This document shows, one piece after another, positions 10,409-21,799 of a stretch of 64,000 nt of DNA. This DNA comes from Prorocentrum cordatum (Eukaryota > Sar > Dinophyceae > Prorocentrales > Prorocentraceae). The stretch covers positions 75,001 through 139,000 of the forward strand of contig CAUYUJ010017660.1 in assembly GCA_963575745.1 (NCBI GenBank), in the 5' to 3' direction. Each line of letters starts with the position of its first letter. Position 1 is the first letter of the stretch. The notes under the pieces are model-generated. The model made no database searches. It worked only from the letters and a program-made list of their open reading frames with translations, and was not told the DNA's origin. A program made the position numbers and the translations under genes.

Positions 10409-13335
10409 GCGACGACGTCGACGACGACGACGACGAATATGTTTTTCACGTGACGACGGCGACGACCACCACGACGACGACGAAAGACGACGACGACGAC
10501 GACGAGGGCCACGACGACGACGAAATGGGTTCAGCCCCTCTGGCACGCCAGAGGGGCTGGACCCATTCTGGGCCCGCCAACGGGCCCGACTTGGGCCCAG
10601 AGCACGCCTTACAGTTCAGGTGACCTGGTGACCTGGTGAGCCCTCCTCCCTCAACCTGGTGACCTGGTGACCTGGTGACCTGGTCCAGAGCCCTCCCTCC
10701 CCCCTCAACCTGGTGACCTGGTGAGTTGGTTAAGCCCCACCCAAAGCTCCATGAGCTGCTTGCTGATGGTCACCTCCGCGAGCATGGAGATGCCCTGAGC
10801 GCTGGTGCGGAGCTCCTTCACGACGCGGGCCGCCGTCTCGTCCATCACCAGCCAATCGCAGCCCGAGCTCGATGCCAGAGCCCCCTTCGCCCAGCTCGCG
10901 AGTTTCTCATGGCTCTCGGCGCCAGCGTTGATGCTCGGGACAATGATGTCCTTCACGATGCGCTCCTGGTAGAACGTGGCCTGGGAGCGCATGTCGCCCA
11001 CGCTGGCCAGCCTGAGGGTCTTGAGATCGCTAGGGGGGGCCTCCGAGAGCATGGCGTCGGGGTCGTTCCAGAAAGACGTCGCCTTCAGGAAGCCCTCGAT
11101 GTTATCACTCTGCCACGCGCCTATGGCCGTCTTGAGAACGACCGCCAGCAGCACGCTCAGGGGTGGCTGAAAAACAAGGTCGTGTGCTGCGATGGCCGAG
11201 ATGTGCTTCTGGATGTCCTCGACCGTCACGTTGCTGGCGGCGATCTCGGTATCTACGAGCGCCTGCGCGTGGACAACCACAGCGTGGTAGTTCTTCAATC
11301 GATTGCCTGCATCTCTGGTGACATCTTGCCTCTGGAGTCGAGTCGCCGCGCGGCCCATCCCCGAGACCGCCCCCCCGTCGACCTTCTTGCTGATCACGTC
11401 CAGCAGCCCCACGCGCCTGGACCAAACGTCGACTGGATCTTGTCCTAGAGGAACGTGTGCACCTATTGCATACCCACAACCTGTTCCCACAATCCTAGAA
11501 ACGTTTCGAGCCCAGTCTGCCCACCACGTCCGATGTGTGTCATTACTGCCGGACAACCCAACTGAGCCCGAGCTCGGATGAACTGACCTCGATCGGATTA
11601 AACCTTTCTCCACCTCCTGTCCCACCGCCTTCCCCCTGCTAGTTTGCACCGTACAAGTCATGCTCTTACTAATCACCACCATCCTCATCATCATCCTCCT
11701 CATCATCCTCATCCTCATCATGCCCTCACTCATCATCCCCATCATCATCTTACTCATCATCCTCATCATCATCCTCATCATCATCCTCATGATCATCCTC
11801 ATCATCCTCATCATCCTTCTCATCATCATCATCCTCCTCACCATCCTCATCGCCCTCATCACCATCCTCATCCTCGCCATCCTCATCCTCACCATCCTCA
11901 TCATCATCATCTTCATCATCCTCACCATCCTAGTCATGATATTACTCATCATCCCAATCCTCATCATCATCCTAATCCTCATAATCCTCATCCTCAGCAT
12001 CATCATCTTCATCATCAACATCCTCATCATCCTCACTATCCTCGTCCTCATCATCCTCATCATCATCCTCATCCTCACCATGCTCTTATTCATCATATGC
12101 CCTACTACCCTTTAGTCCTCCTGCCGCCATCCTCCCCCATTTGGCCCAAGAGTCCTGGTGAACTCATATCATCATCTCCCTGGAAGGAGGACGAGGCGTC
12201 GTCGACCTGCCTCCCGTCGGGAGGGCTGCCGTCACCCCCCTCCAAGTCGAAAGAACTCCTGAGCCTGCTAATCCTGGGGGTAGTCATCTCGGCTGGCAGC
12301 GTCCGCTTTGGGCTACCGCCCCTGGCCGACAGCATCTCCCACTCGTCGGCGGCGGCAGCAGCAGCCCCAGATCCGCGGTCGGGAGAATCTTGCGGTTCCG
12401 TGTCGTCGTCCAACGCCGTCGCACTTGCCTCCTGCGTCTCTTCTGGCACGTTGATGACATGAGGCGCCGCAGGAGCCATCGTAGGTACTGGCGGATATGC
12501 CTTACGGCCAGCAGGAAGGCTCGACGAGGCAGGAGTGGCACGATCAGCATCGGGAGTCGCCTTCATCTTGAAATCGGCCAAGGACAGCAAGCCGTGCCCG
12601 CCAGGGCAATTGTGCTGCCTGTTGATGGAGTCAGCGCACTGGTTCTGTATTTTGTTGTTGACCATCTGCCAGAACTGCTCATCTGCTTGAAAAGGGCTCA
12701 CCTGGCTGCTCGGGCTCATGATCGTAGTGTCGCTGCAGACGTACATCGTCTGCCTCGCAGTGGCCTTGCGAAACTTCTCTGTGTCTGGGAGCCAGTAGAT
12801 CACCTCGTACTCCCCCGAGCCGCCCTCCTTGGGCCACGCGGGCTTCGGCAACAAGTCGAGGTTCTTCTTAGGGTTTTTTTAGTTCGACCTCTTTGGACAA
12901 CTCTTTCTCATTCATGATCATGAAGGGACGCTCAACGTCAACTGCTGCCGCACGCCCGTGGGTGACCTCCCCCTCGTCGAACATCTTTGAGGCCCCCCGC
13001 TTGACGCGCCTCGCGTCGGCCACGCGACCCTGCGCGACGACGTCTGTGCCGATCTGGTCCAGGAACTCTTTCCACGAGGCCTTGGGGTAGAGCACGGTCT
13101 TGATGAACCAACGCTCCTCGCATGCCGACGGGTCCCTCTGCAGCACCAACACCGCGAAGTCCAAGGTCTTCTCCTGCACCTCGGCCGTCGCCGCCTGCTG
13201 GATAGCGGCCGCAGTCCTCCGAGCCCCGCCAGGCCGCGCAGGCCCCGCCGACGAGGGCGCCGCGGCGGACGCCGCCGAGGACCACGGCCTGTCGGTGATG
13301 GGCTCCACCTTCCAGGGAATCAAAAACATCAAGTC
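8409..13335 (-). CDS. Hypothetical multi-exon gene, function unknown
   Basis: Coherent minus-strand coding occurs in blocks. Block 1 is about 13335-12881 (LMFLIPWKVEP ... NEKELSKEVEL). It continues directly into about 12872-12130 (NLDLLPKPAWPKEGG ...) if one base is removed from the A7 run at 12874-12880. Block 2 is 11416 to about 10740 and follows a TTGGTCCAG acceptor. Block 3 is 10204-8895, after acceptor AATGTTCCAG; its last codons (AAELLPLKKMSAHAATYKQL) need a 1-base change near 8976-8978. Block 4 is 8699-8409, after acceptor CCGTGAG, ending in TAG. I recognise no domain. The protein is mostly helical and acidic, with a charged Ser/Pro-rich middle part. Introns contain GAC and ATC tracts. 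Donors are less clear than acceptors, and two neighbouring genes remain possible. The true 5' end is not identified, since upstream sequence is a GGA-rich minisatellite. Confidence 0.6.
10363..10528. repeat. GAC trinucleotide tract in intron
   Basis: GAC/GACGGC triplets lie between coding blocks 2 and 3 of the minus-strand gene. Confidence 0.85.
10524..10567. other. 44-bp hairpin in intron
   Basis: Two 21-nt arms (starting AATGGGT, containing AGCCCCTCTGGC) pair around a 2-nt AC loop, with one T/C difference that still allows a G-U pair in RNA. It is followed by three GGGCCC palindromes. Confidence 0.85.
10617..10733. repeat. ACCTGGTG 8-bp tandem repeat at an exon edge
   Basis: ACCTGGTG units occur in three groups, separated by CCCTCC-rich spacers. 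On the gene's strand the unit reads CACCAGGT and abuts the end of coding block 2. Confidence 0.85.
11655..12105. repeat. ATC/CTC trinucleotide tract in intron
   Basis: About 450 bp of ATC and CTC triplets fill the intron between blocks 1 and 2. The long open frames of His or Met repeats seen here are compositional. Confidence 0.85.
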
Positions 13336-13344
13336 CTCGCCCTC

Positions 13345-13625
13345 CCATGTCACTCGTTCTACTTCCTCCTCCCCCTCCTCCTCCTCCTCCCCCTCCTCCT
13401 CATATTCCTGCTCCTCATTCCTCATCGGCCTCCTCGTCCACGTCGCCCACCCTCCGACCGCCTCCGTCCGCGTCCTCCACTTCTCCCGTCCAGTGGCCGG
13501 CCTCCACCGCCGCCCTCCACCTCCCCCGCCCTCCACCTCCTCCGTCCTCCACCGCCGTCCTCCACCTCCCCCGTCCTCCACCTCCTCCGTCCTCCACCTC
13601 CTCCGTCCTCCTCCGACAAACCCAA
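13345..13625. repeat. CCT / CCTCCAC minisatellite
   Basis: Pyrimidine-rich CCT triplets pass into degenerate tandem copies built from CCTCCACCTCCTCCGT. It lies upstream (minus strand) of the hypothetical gene ending at 8409. Confidence 0.85.
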
Positions 13626-14205
13626 CGTACTCATTATGATACATGTCTCATTAATTACACGCGTCAACATGTCTACACCCATTCCAGCACAAACCCCACG
13701 CGCCACAATTGCCGCGCAAAGGTGTTCTGTTAGTAACACCTTTACACGGCAATTGCCACAATCCACATGACGCGCTGCAAGTAGCACGTGCATGCCAGGA
13801 CGCGCGCGCTGCACTACGACACGCAAATATGACCGAGTACCCGCCGACACGTATAGTATACAAAACACATGGGAACAGCTATGCGGATGGAGGGCGGCTG
13901 CGTTCGGAAAGTGCGGTTTCCCTAAGCCACAGCACGGCGCGCCGTTAAGTGAAAACGCGCGCATACATTGGCAAGTAAAAGGCGACGCCAACGCACGTGT
14001 CAAACCACATCTACATATTGTACCATTACACGGGGTAAAACACCAGAACAATAAAGTATCCCGTGTAATAATGCCCCGCGTGCTAATAATAGCGCACGCA
14101 CGAGCGCGCGCACGCACAGACACAGACACACACGCACACAAACAACACCAACTAATATAACATTAAATTGTGCACGCACACACGCGCGCACACACAATAC
14201 AATGC
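13626..14205. other. Intergenic sequence with a 50-bp hairpin, no gene
   Basis: Mixed-composition sequence without supported coding. At 13706-13755, CAATTGCCG and AAAGGTGTT face their reverse complements around an 8-nt loop, with a 3-nt internal bulge on each side. Confidence 0.65.
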
Positions 14206-14430
14206 GCGCAGAATAGAAGAATAACAGAATCGCAGAATAGCAGAAGAGCAGAATAACAGAATCGCAGAAGAGCCCACCAGAGGGCCAGAAGGGGGCTTCT
14301 CGTGGCCCCTCCTGGACCCAGAGGGCCACGCGGCCAGAGCAAGCACAGAAGAGAGATAGAGAAATATAAACAAAAAACAGAAGGGCCCCAGAGGGCCAGA
14401 AGGGGGCATCTCGTGGCCCCCCCTGGACCA
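14206..14430. repeat. AGAATCGCAGA tandem repeat and a 42-bp direct repeat
   Basis: GAATAACAGAATCGCAGA units occur at about 14209-14271. A 42-bp sequence (AGAGGGCCAGAAGGGGGC...) is then present twice, at 14277-14319 and 14388-14429, with two or three differences. Confidence 0.75.
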
Positions 14431-14504
14431 ACGCAGCCATCGACAAGGCTCCGACAGGGGAGCTCTCGTGCCCCCCCCCCTTGGCCCGACGGCGAACCCC
14501 TCGC

Positions 14505-14720
<216 letters not shown>

Positions 14721-14767
14721 ATTGTCGCCCTCGAATCCGCGGCGCAGGACGGGCCAGCGGCAGGCGC

Positions 14768-15140
14768 CCGCACCACCCATCCACCACCCACCCACCCATC
14801 CAACACCAACCCGCCAGCCACCACCCACCGACCCACCACCCCCACACCCACCGCCCACCCACCACCCACCCTCCCGACCCACCGCCCACCTACCATCCGC
14901 CCACCACCCACCCACCATCCATCCATCCACAGCCCACCCACCAAATACCACCGACCAACCACCAACCGCCACCCACCCACCAAATACCACCGACCAACCA
15001 CCAACCACCACTCACCCACCCACCACCCACCCACCGTCCACCCACCACCCGCCCATCACCCACCGCCCACCCACCACCCACTTATTACCTATTACCACCC
15101 ACCCACCGCCCATCCACCACCCACCCACCACCCATCGCCG
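14768..15140. repeat. CCCACC-type minisatellite
   Basis: Degenerate CCACCCAC units run for about 370 bp. They include a 33-bp direct repeat with ACCAACCACCAAC near 14940-15010. Confidence 0.85.
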
Positions 15141-16257
15141 CGAAGGGCGGCCTCGAACTCGCGGGGGCTTGCCGTCTTGAAGAAGCATGCAAACTGATCG
15201 GCCTCGTGGGCGGCGCCGCCGCGGTCGCGCCTTCCGCCCCCCCCCCGCGCCTCGCGCGGCCGCCGAAGCCAACCCGAGCCAGTAGCTTACCACTCAAACA
15301 GTCAACAAGACATTCAAACAACATTTGGCGACGAGCGCCAGCGCTGCCATCTATTATAGCTTACTATGCGGCTGCGCGGCGCGCGCGCGCACGGCGCAAC
15401 TCTGTCCTCTGGTGGGAGCGCTTTCAACGCGTCCCCGAACCAGACTGGCGGCGATGTTGGGCGCACAGTACACACTGGAAGTTGTGCGCCCCCGCCATCA
15501 TCCACCGCCGCGTCGCCCAACGTCTGCGAGGAAGATCAACGTCGGCGAAGAAGAAAACCGCGCGCGGTTTTTTCCTGGAACACGCGGAGAACAACTACGT
15601 GGGAGGAAACGGGAAGGGGCATGCGGCATGCGACTGGAAGGGGGCGATGAAAGGCGCGGCGCGAAAAGGTGGTCACGGAAGGCGCGTCGGCGTCGGACGG
15701 GGCGTGGCCGCCCATGCGAAGCGGCCGGTGTTCGGGCCGCTTGCGTCGGGGCGTCGAGAGGAGGTCGCGCACCTGGTCGTCGCCCACCTCCGCGACCGAC
15801 TTGTCCCCAGCCATGGGCGCCATCAGAGCGAGCCTCGAAGGGTGTTCCATGATGGCGCCCAGGCGATCTCGTAAGGGGTCCGCGGCGCGCGGGTAGGGCG
15901 TTGGCACCCCCCCCTCGCCGCGTCCTGTTTGCCCACCTGGGCGATTGCCCACTGGTCCACTGCGATGCCGACGCGCAAGAACAAAGCCGAATGAATATCT
16001 GAGCGCAGGCGCGAGGCGGACAGGGGGGGGGGAGAACACGACGGCCATGCAAGGAAATATGAGAATCTAAAACATGGAAGGGGAGTATCGGCCACGCACG
16101 CGGGGACTGATGCCGCGCGCAAGGCCACTTAATGGAGTTCCCAGCATACGTAATTTAGTATGCGGCGTCGGTGCCTCCTCGCTGTGGCGGTGCCTCCCTG
16201 GCGGGGTGGGAGGGGCGCGGAATTCGATGAAGAACGCGGTGTTGTGATAATCTCCTC
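15141..16257. other. GC-rich region, no supported gene
   Basis: Several 100-180 codon frames are open on both strands, but they overlap each other, lack recognisable domains and follow from GC composition. I see no reliable gene. Confidence 0.5.
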
Positions 16258-16371
16258 GCACGAACGGGGGGGCACTTTGGCGCGAACGGGGGGCCTTTTT
16301 GGCACGAACGGGGTGCCTTTTGGCACGAGCGGGGGGCCCTTTGACACGAGCGGGGTGCCCTTTGGCACCAA
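16258..16371 (+). repeat. 21-22 bp tandem array (five copies)
   Basis: GCACGAACGGGGTGCCTTTT-like units start near 16258, 16280, 16302, 16323 and 16344. Confidence 0.9.
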
Positions 16372-16839
16372 CCACATGGTAGATAGCATGGCATTGGGAA
16401 ACCCTTCTCGCTCTGGCGGGCCCCCCCTGCCCGTGCGAGAGGAGCGCGTAACGGGGGCGAGATCGAGGCAGCGAGCGCGGCCACAAGAGAGAAGCACGCC
16501 TGCCTACACTGAAACACACACACACACTCGTTTACCCCTACGTTGTTAGCGCCAAACACACGCGCGCCAATGCGAAGCAGTTATGATTACAGCATTCGCT
16601 TAACTCGAAAACTAAATCACACACAGCGCGCACGCATTCAAACGCGCAGGCACGCAGGTACAACGCACCGAACACAGCCGGTACACATATAGGAATGCAT
16701 GTTCGCATATGTTACAAAGTGCACGCATAAAGCGCAAACAATATAAACAGTTAAGAACTTTGAGAAGTCTTATACTATAAGTTGTAGAGCACACGAACCC
16801 ACTTGCGCGAACGTGCCATTAATCATACGTGAGTGTCCT

Positions 16840-17037
16840 CGCCCTACTCCCCCTCCTTCCTCCTCCCCCCCTCCTCCCCCTCCTCCTCCTCCTCCTCCTC
16901 CTCCTCCTCCCCCTCCCTCCTCCTCCTCCCCCTCCGCATCCTTCTCCTCCCCCCCTCCCTCCTCCCCCTCCTCCTCCTCCTCCTTAGCGTGGGTGGGGGT
17001 GGGGGGTGGGGTGGGGGGGTGGGTGGGGTGGGTGCGT

Positions 17038-17077
<40 letters not shown>

Positions 17078-17165
17078 GGGGTGCGATTTGTTAACACTGG
17101 GGTATATTCCTCCCCCTCCTCCTCTTCTTCCTCCTCCTCCTCCTCCTCCTCGCATTCCCGCTCCT
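16840..17165. repeat. CCT tract, GGGT tract and (GT)n microsatellite
   Basis: A CCTCCT pyrimidine tract (about 16845-16985) is followed by a G-rich GGGTGGGG block, a GT run (about 17037-17075) and a second CCT tract to 17165. Confidence 0.85.
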
Positions 17166-17529
17166 CCTTTAACAATGGCGAACCTTCTCGCCGCAGCACT
17201 TGCAGGAAGCCTCGCCCTTGCCGCGCCCCATCGGTGCTGAAGTCGGCGCCAAAGTCTCAAAGTGGAAGTGGGGGCGGAGCCAAAGGCTCTGGCGGGAGGG
17301 GCCACGCGGTGGGCGGGGGGGGGGGTCAAACGGGTGATCGCATTATTGATTTACTCAGGGCGGCAGTTTTTGGCTGAGGGGGGGGGGGGTACTTAGCGAA
17401 ATTTTGGGACGCGCTTCGTCATGTTATGAGAATGAAATGGTATGTGGTGGTGTTCAACTTAACATAACATCGAAATAACTTAAAAGTAACTCCAAAGTAA
17501 CTAAAATGTAACTTCATCATGAACCAATC

Positions 17530-17667
17530 GCAACTTAAACTGGCTCCAAAGTGACTCAATAATAACTCCAGTAGGACTAAAACGTAAGTCTCCGCCGATC
17601 TACATCGGAACCCCGCAAGTTACTTCTGAGTTATTTTTGAGTCACTTTGTGGTCAGTTTAAGTTGGG
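17530..17667. repeat. Imperfect inverted repeat with AAGTGACTCAA core
   Basis: AACTTAAACTG...AAAGTGACTCAA...AATAACTC at 17530-17568 faces its imperfect reverse complement at about 17629-17667. The surrounding 17440-17600 is rich in AAAGTAACT motifs. Confidence 0.75.
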
Positions 17668-17820
17668 ACTGGGTCACTCGGACTCGCGGGTGAGTTACAC
17701 TTCTGGTCAGTTCGGGGTCGCGTCCAAGCCATTGCGGGGCAACTCTGTGTCACTTGGGGTATGCCCACTGGCTCCGTGGAGTCACTCGTCGCCACCCTGC
17801 GCCCCGACAGAAGCCCCGAG

Positions 17821-17912
17821 GTATGTCGTGGACCTAAAAAGTGAGTCACTTTTGAAGGGGGGGCCCCAAAAGTGACTCAATATTTGAGTCACTTTTTAAG
17901 TCCACGACATAC
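17821..17912. repeat. 92-bp foldback
   Basis: GTATGTCGTGGACCTAAAAA at 17821 faces GTCCACGACATAC ending at 17912. Internal AGTGACTCAA motifs also pair. One arm has about 10 extra bases. It shares the AGTGACTCAA core with the inverted repeat at 17530-17667. Confidence 0.85.
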
Positions 17913-18109
17913 CCTGCATACGACTGTGACCTCAAAGTGACTGTGTCCCCCCACGGCCGCCCCAGGAGTGACTTCGCAGTGACCCCCCCCCCCCCCCCCG
18001 ACGGCCAGCCCTGAAGTAACGTCAAAGCGACCCCTCCCCCCCCCCTCCTCCCCCCTATACCCCCGACAGCCGCTTCCAGGATGCTCGAGGATCTCCTTGA
18101 GAGCATCTG

Positions 18110-18425
18110 GGCCCCCCATGCCAAGGGGCTATTCCAGGACGCCACAGGGGGCCTTCAGGAGCCCACCGAAGAAGCCCTCCAGTAGGCTCACAAGAGCCCC
18201 CCGATGCCCCCTTGAGAGGGTCCTCCAGGAGGCCCCCAGGAGCTCCTTGAGAGGCCACTTGAGGCCTCTTGAGAGGGCCCTCCAGGATGCCACCGAGGTA
18301 CGATCAAGAAGCATCCCAAGAGGCGTTCACGAGGCTCTCAAGAGGCTCCTCAAGAGGCTTCCCAAGAGACTCCAAATTCTAGATGGCCCCATCCCCAAGA
18401 GGCCCCTGCAAGCAACCCCAAGGGG
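18110..18425. repeat. Degenerate AGGAGCC/AGAGGC minisatellite
   Basis: Irregular units of 12-20 bp built on CCAGGAGGC and CTTGAGAGGC. The same style of repeat recurs at 55960-56225 and 56505-56600. Confidence 0.6.
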
Positions 18426-19080
18426 CTCGCGGGAGGAGGAAGGAGGAGGAGGAGGAGGATGAGGAAACGGAGAAGGAGGAGGAGGAGGAGGGAGGAGGAG
18501 GAGGAGGAGGGGGAGGAGGGAGGAGGAGGGAGGAGGGGAGGAGAGGAGGGGAGGAGGCGGAAGAGGATGAGCAGGGAGGGCATCATCAACCTCATCATCA
18601 TCCTCATCATCCTCACCATCCTCATCGTCCTCATCCTCATCATTTTCATCCTTTCATCCTCATCACCATCATCCTTATCACCCCCATCATCCTCATCCTC
18701 AGCCTCGTCATCCTCAGACGGTGACCATGGGGAGGGGGGGGGGGGGGGGGGGGGGGGGAGGAGGAGGAGAGGAGGGGGGAGGAAGGAGGAGGAGGAGGAG
18801 GGGGGGGGGGGGGGATGAGGGGGAGGAGAGGGGGAAGGATGATGGAGGAGGGGGAGGAGGAGGAGGAGGAGGGAGGAGGAGGAGGAGGAGGAGAATGAGG
18901 GGGGGAGGAGGAGAAGGGAGGGCCTCATCCTCATCACCCTCGTCATCCTCATCATCCCCATCATCATCGTCATCATCCTCATCATCATCCTCATCGTCCT
19001 CATCATCCTCGTCATCCTCATCACCATCATCATAATCATCATCATCATCCCCATCATCTTCATCCTCGCCCTCATCACCC
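18426..19080. repeat. GGA and ATC low-complexity blocks
   Basis: Purine blocks (GGA, G-runs) at about 18430-18565 and 18725-18925 alternate with ATC/CTC blocks at about 18575-18720 and 18925-19080. Confidence 0.9.
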
Positions 19081-19182
19081 TCGTGCGTTCGACCATGGGG
19101 GAGGACTAAGAATGGGGCCTCGCCCCGCGCGCCAAACCAGCCCCCCTTCCAATGCCACGGGCAACCATGGTCGCCAAGCCGC

Positions 19183-19588
19183 CAATGCCCCCCCTCCCAC
19201 GCCAAGACGCCCATGGCCCATGGTCGTTCCAGGCCCGACACCATCCAGAATCAGTTTCTATCGGGGAGATTAATTGACCAGCACCATCATCGCCGATGCT
19301 GGAGTAGAGTTATACCCACAGTGTTTGGTCCAGGCAGTGCGCGCGCGAAGCGCACTTGTATATCTGGCAGCAGGATCTGGCAATGACACGTACTGGGAAA
19401 CGTTCCCAAGCGGACAATTCCCGACGCAGCAGCGGTAAGGAATACCCGACGCAGCAGCGGGACATGTTGTGTTGTTATTTGTTGATCCCAAGACTTCAAG
19501 ACGCCCAACCAGCGCCCATCACGACCCGCCCCATCACGCGGATCGTCGGCACTGCAGCGGCCGTGCGGCGGACACCTAGATGCCATTG
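19183..19588 (+). repeat. 0.4-kb duplicated segment, copy 1
   Basis: This segment is repeated in the same orientation at 20992-21390. Shared blocks include CCCTCCCACGCCAAGACGC, TTATACCCACAGTG, GGTCCAGGCAGTGC and a double CCCGACGCAGCAGCGG. It has no clear coding. Confidence 0.85.
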
Positions 19589-19839
19589 AGGGTTCCAAGG
19601 TGGCCCCAAGACTCCCATGGCCCATGGTTGGCACACGATTGTCCCAAGACACCCACGACGCCGAAGACGCCCAAGATGCCCTTGACGGCTCCAAGACGTC
19701 ACATTTCTCCCCTACCTCAGTGTTCTGCTGAACCCATAATGGGTCCTCTGGGGCAGTTTCCGGCAGAACCCCATAACGGGTCCTATGCCGCCGTGTCCAG
19801 GCCCATCTTCGGGCCCTTGTGAATTATCGGGATCATGCG

Positions 19840-20060
19840 TGTGCGTCTGAGACATCTACAGACACTTCTGCAGACGCAGAGACATCTAGATACACCAAAA
19901 CCCGTCTAAAACACGCATATACATTTAGGCAAGTTTAGGGACGTGCAGAGAGACCTTCAGACATGCAAAGACACGTTGTGACACCCAGATACATATAGAG
20001 AGACCTGGATACCTACAGAGACTCCTGAATGCATCTGGATACAACCAGAAACATAAAAGG
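19840..20060. repeat. AGACAT-type degenerate repeat
   Basis: Irregular repeats of GAGACATCTAGA and AGACACTTCT elements. No frame is supported. Confidence 0.6.
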
Positions 20061-20784
20061 ACACCCCGACGGACACTGGGAGTCATCTGGAAACATCACA
20101 AACACTGGAAGCATCACGAAAACTCATGTATGCTACCGCGGAGCCTGCAATGCAAATGCCCGCATATGTTGGTACATCCTGGGGCCTGGGGCATCCCGAG
20201 ATCTACCCATGCACATATTGAGACATCTGGGGAATTTTGAAGATATATGCACGAATCTGGAGGCACCAAGAAACCTCTGAACGGCCCCGCTGGAAACTTA
20301 CTGCCATTGCTACTACTAATACTACGGCTACGACTACTACTACTACTACTACTACTACAAGGGTTGGGGCCGACAGCGGTGGGGAAATAACCTCCATCCT
20401 CCGCCTCCCCCGAACCGCTGCCCTCAGACGGAGGGCCCCTGGGCATGCGTAGCAACCCTACACTCAGGCAACAGCCCCCCGTTGCCCCCTTGCCCCCCCC
20501 CCAGCGCGGCCAGCCAGGGGGCCGCAAAAAAAGCTCGGGGGCCGTAGCCTTCGGCTGGGGGAGGGGGGTGGCCCCGCGCCGCCGCTGCCGCTCCACGGCA
20601 GCCCGTCGGCTCGGCGGGCGGGGTCACGGGGGGCGCGGCGGCGCCATTTGGCCAAACGGGCCATTTGGCATTTATACGTTCCTCCCCCGCCTCATCCATA
20701 ACCCTTCAAACCACTACCCCTGCTAATGCTACCACTACTACCGCTGCTACGACTATTACTATAGGTGGTGGGAGGGGGCGGACG

Positions 20785-20816
<32 letters not shown>

Positions 20817-20991
20817 GAGGAGGAGGAGGCGAACAAGTAAGCGGGCGAGGATAAGTTTACTTATGATTTGACGCGGCCGCCGACTGTGGCGGTTGTTGAG
20901 CCCTTAGGCCCTGGGCCCGCCGACGGGGAATACCCTAGGACATAGTTCAAGCCACCGCAGGCCCCGTGAGGCCATGCGGGGGCACCGACCG
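20061..20991. other. Intergenic sequence, no gene
   Basis: It includes an ACT triplet run (about 20305-20360), a GC-rich block (20440-20660) and a GATGAT/GGAGGA block (20780-20830). I see no supported coding. Confidence 0.6.
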
Positions 20992-21390
20992 CAATGCTCC
21001 CCCTCCCACGCCAAGACGCTCATGGCCCATGGCCGCTCCAGGTCCGACACAATTCAGGTTCCGTTTCTATCGGAGGGATTCTTTGGCCAGCGCCGCCATC
21101 GCCGATGCTGTGATCTAATTATACCCACAGTGGTTGGTCCAGGCAGTGCACGCGCGCAGCGCAATTGTATATTTGGCAACGACGCGCACTGGGAAACGTT
21201 CCCAAGCAAGCCGGCAATTCCCGACGCAGCAGCGGTAAGGAATACCCGACGCAGCAGCGGGACATGCTGTGTTGCTGTTCTCTGATCCCAAGACGCCCAA
21301 GACGCCCGACCAGCGCCCATCACGACCCACCCCTCGCACGGATCGTCGGCACTGCAGCGGCCGTGCTGCGGACGCCCAAGATGCTATTGC
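20992..21390 (+). repeat. 0.4-kb duplicated segment, copy 2
   Basis: Partner of 19183-19588. It is followed to about 21515 by CCAAGACGCCC tandem units that run longer than after copy 1. Confidence 0.85.
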
Positions 21391-21799
21391 AAGATGGCCC
21401 CAAGACGCCCATGGCCCATGGCCGTGCAATATTGCCCCAAGACGCCGAAGACGCCCAATATGCCCTTGACGATTCCAAGACGCCCAAGACGCCCAATATG
21501 CCCTTGAGGGCTCCAAGATGACCGCCCCTGGGCGTACTTTTGCAACAGGCCACCGCATAGTGGTGAACCCAAGTCGGCCCGAGAGTTCGCCACGCGCTGC
21601 ACGTTCTTCCTCGTCCACCCTGGGCCCGACAACAGATCTGGCATTGATTGGGTCTGGGTACCTCGTGCATTCACCTCGTTATCACAACATTTCCAATTGC
21701 AAGATGCGCGTGTCAAGTTCACTTGCACGCTGCATGTGTCAACTTAAATTAAAGTGGCGCGAGGCCCGCCAAGAATGCTCAGCATCAGGGCCTCATACA

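Noticed and set aside
11644-12462. Long His-rich and Met-rich frames over the ATC tract
   Set aside because: They are readings of a trinucleotide repeat lying in an intron. The same applies to frames at 10362-10631, 14468-15200, 18350-19240 and 32503-33567.
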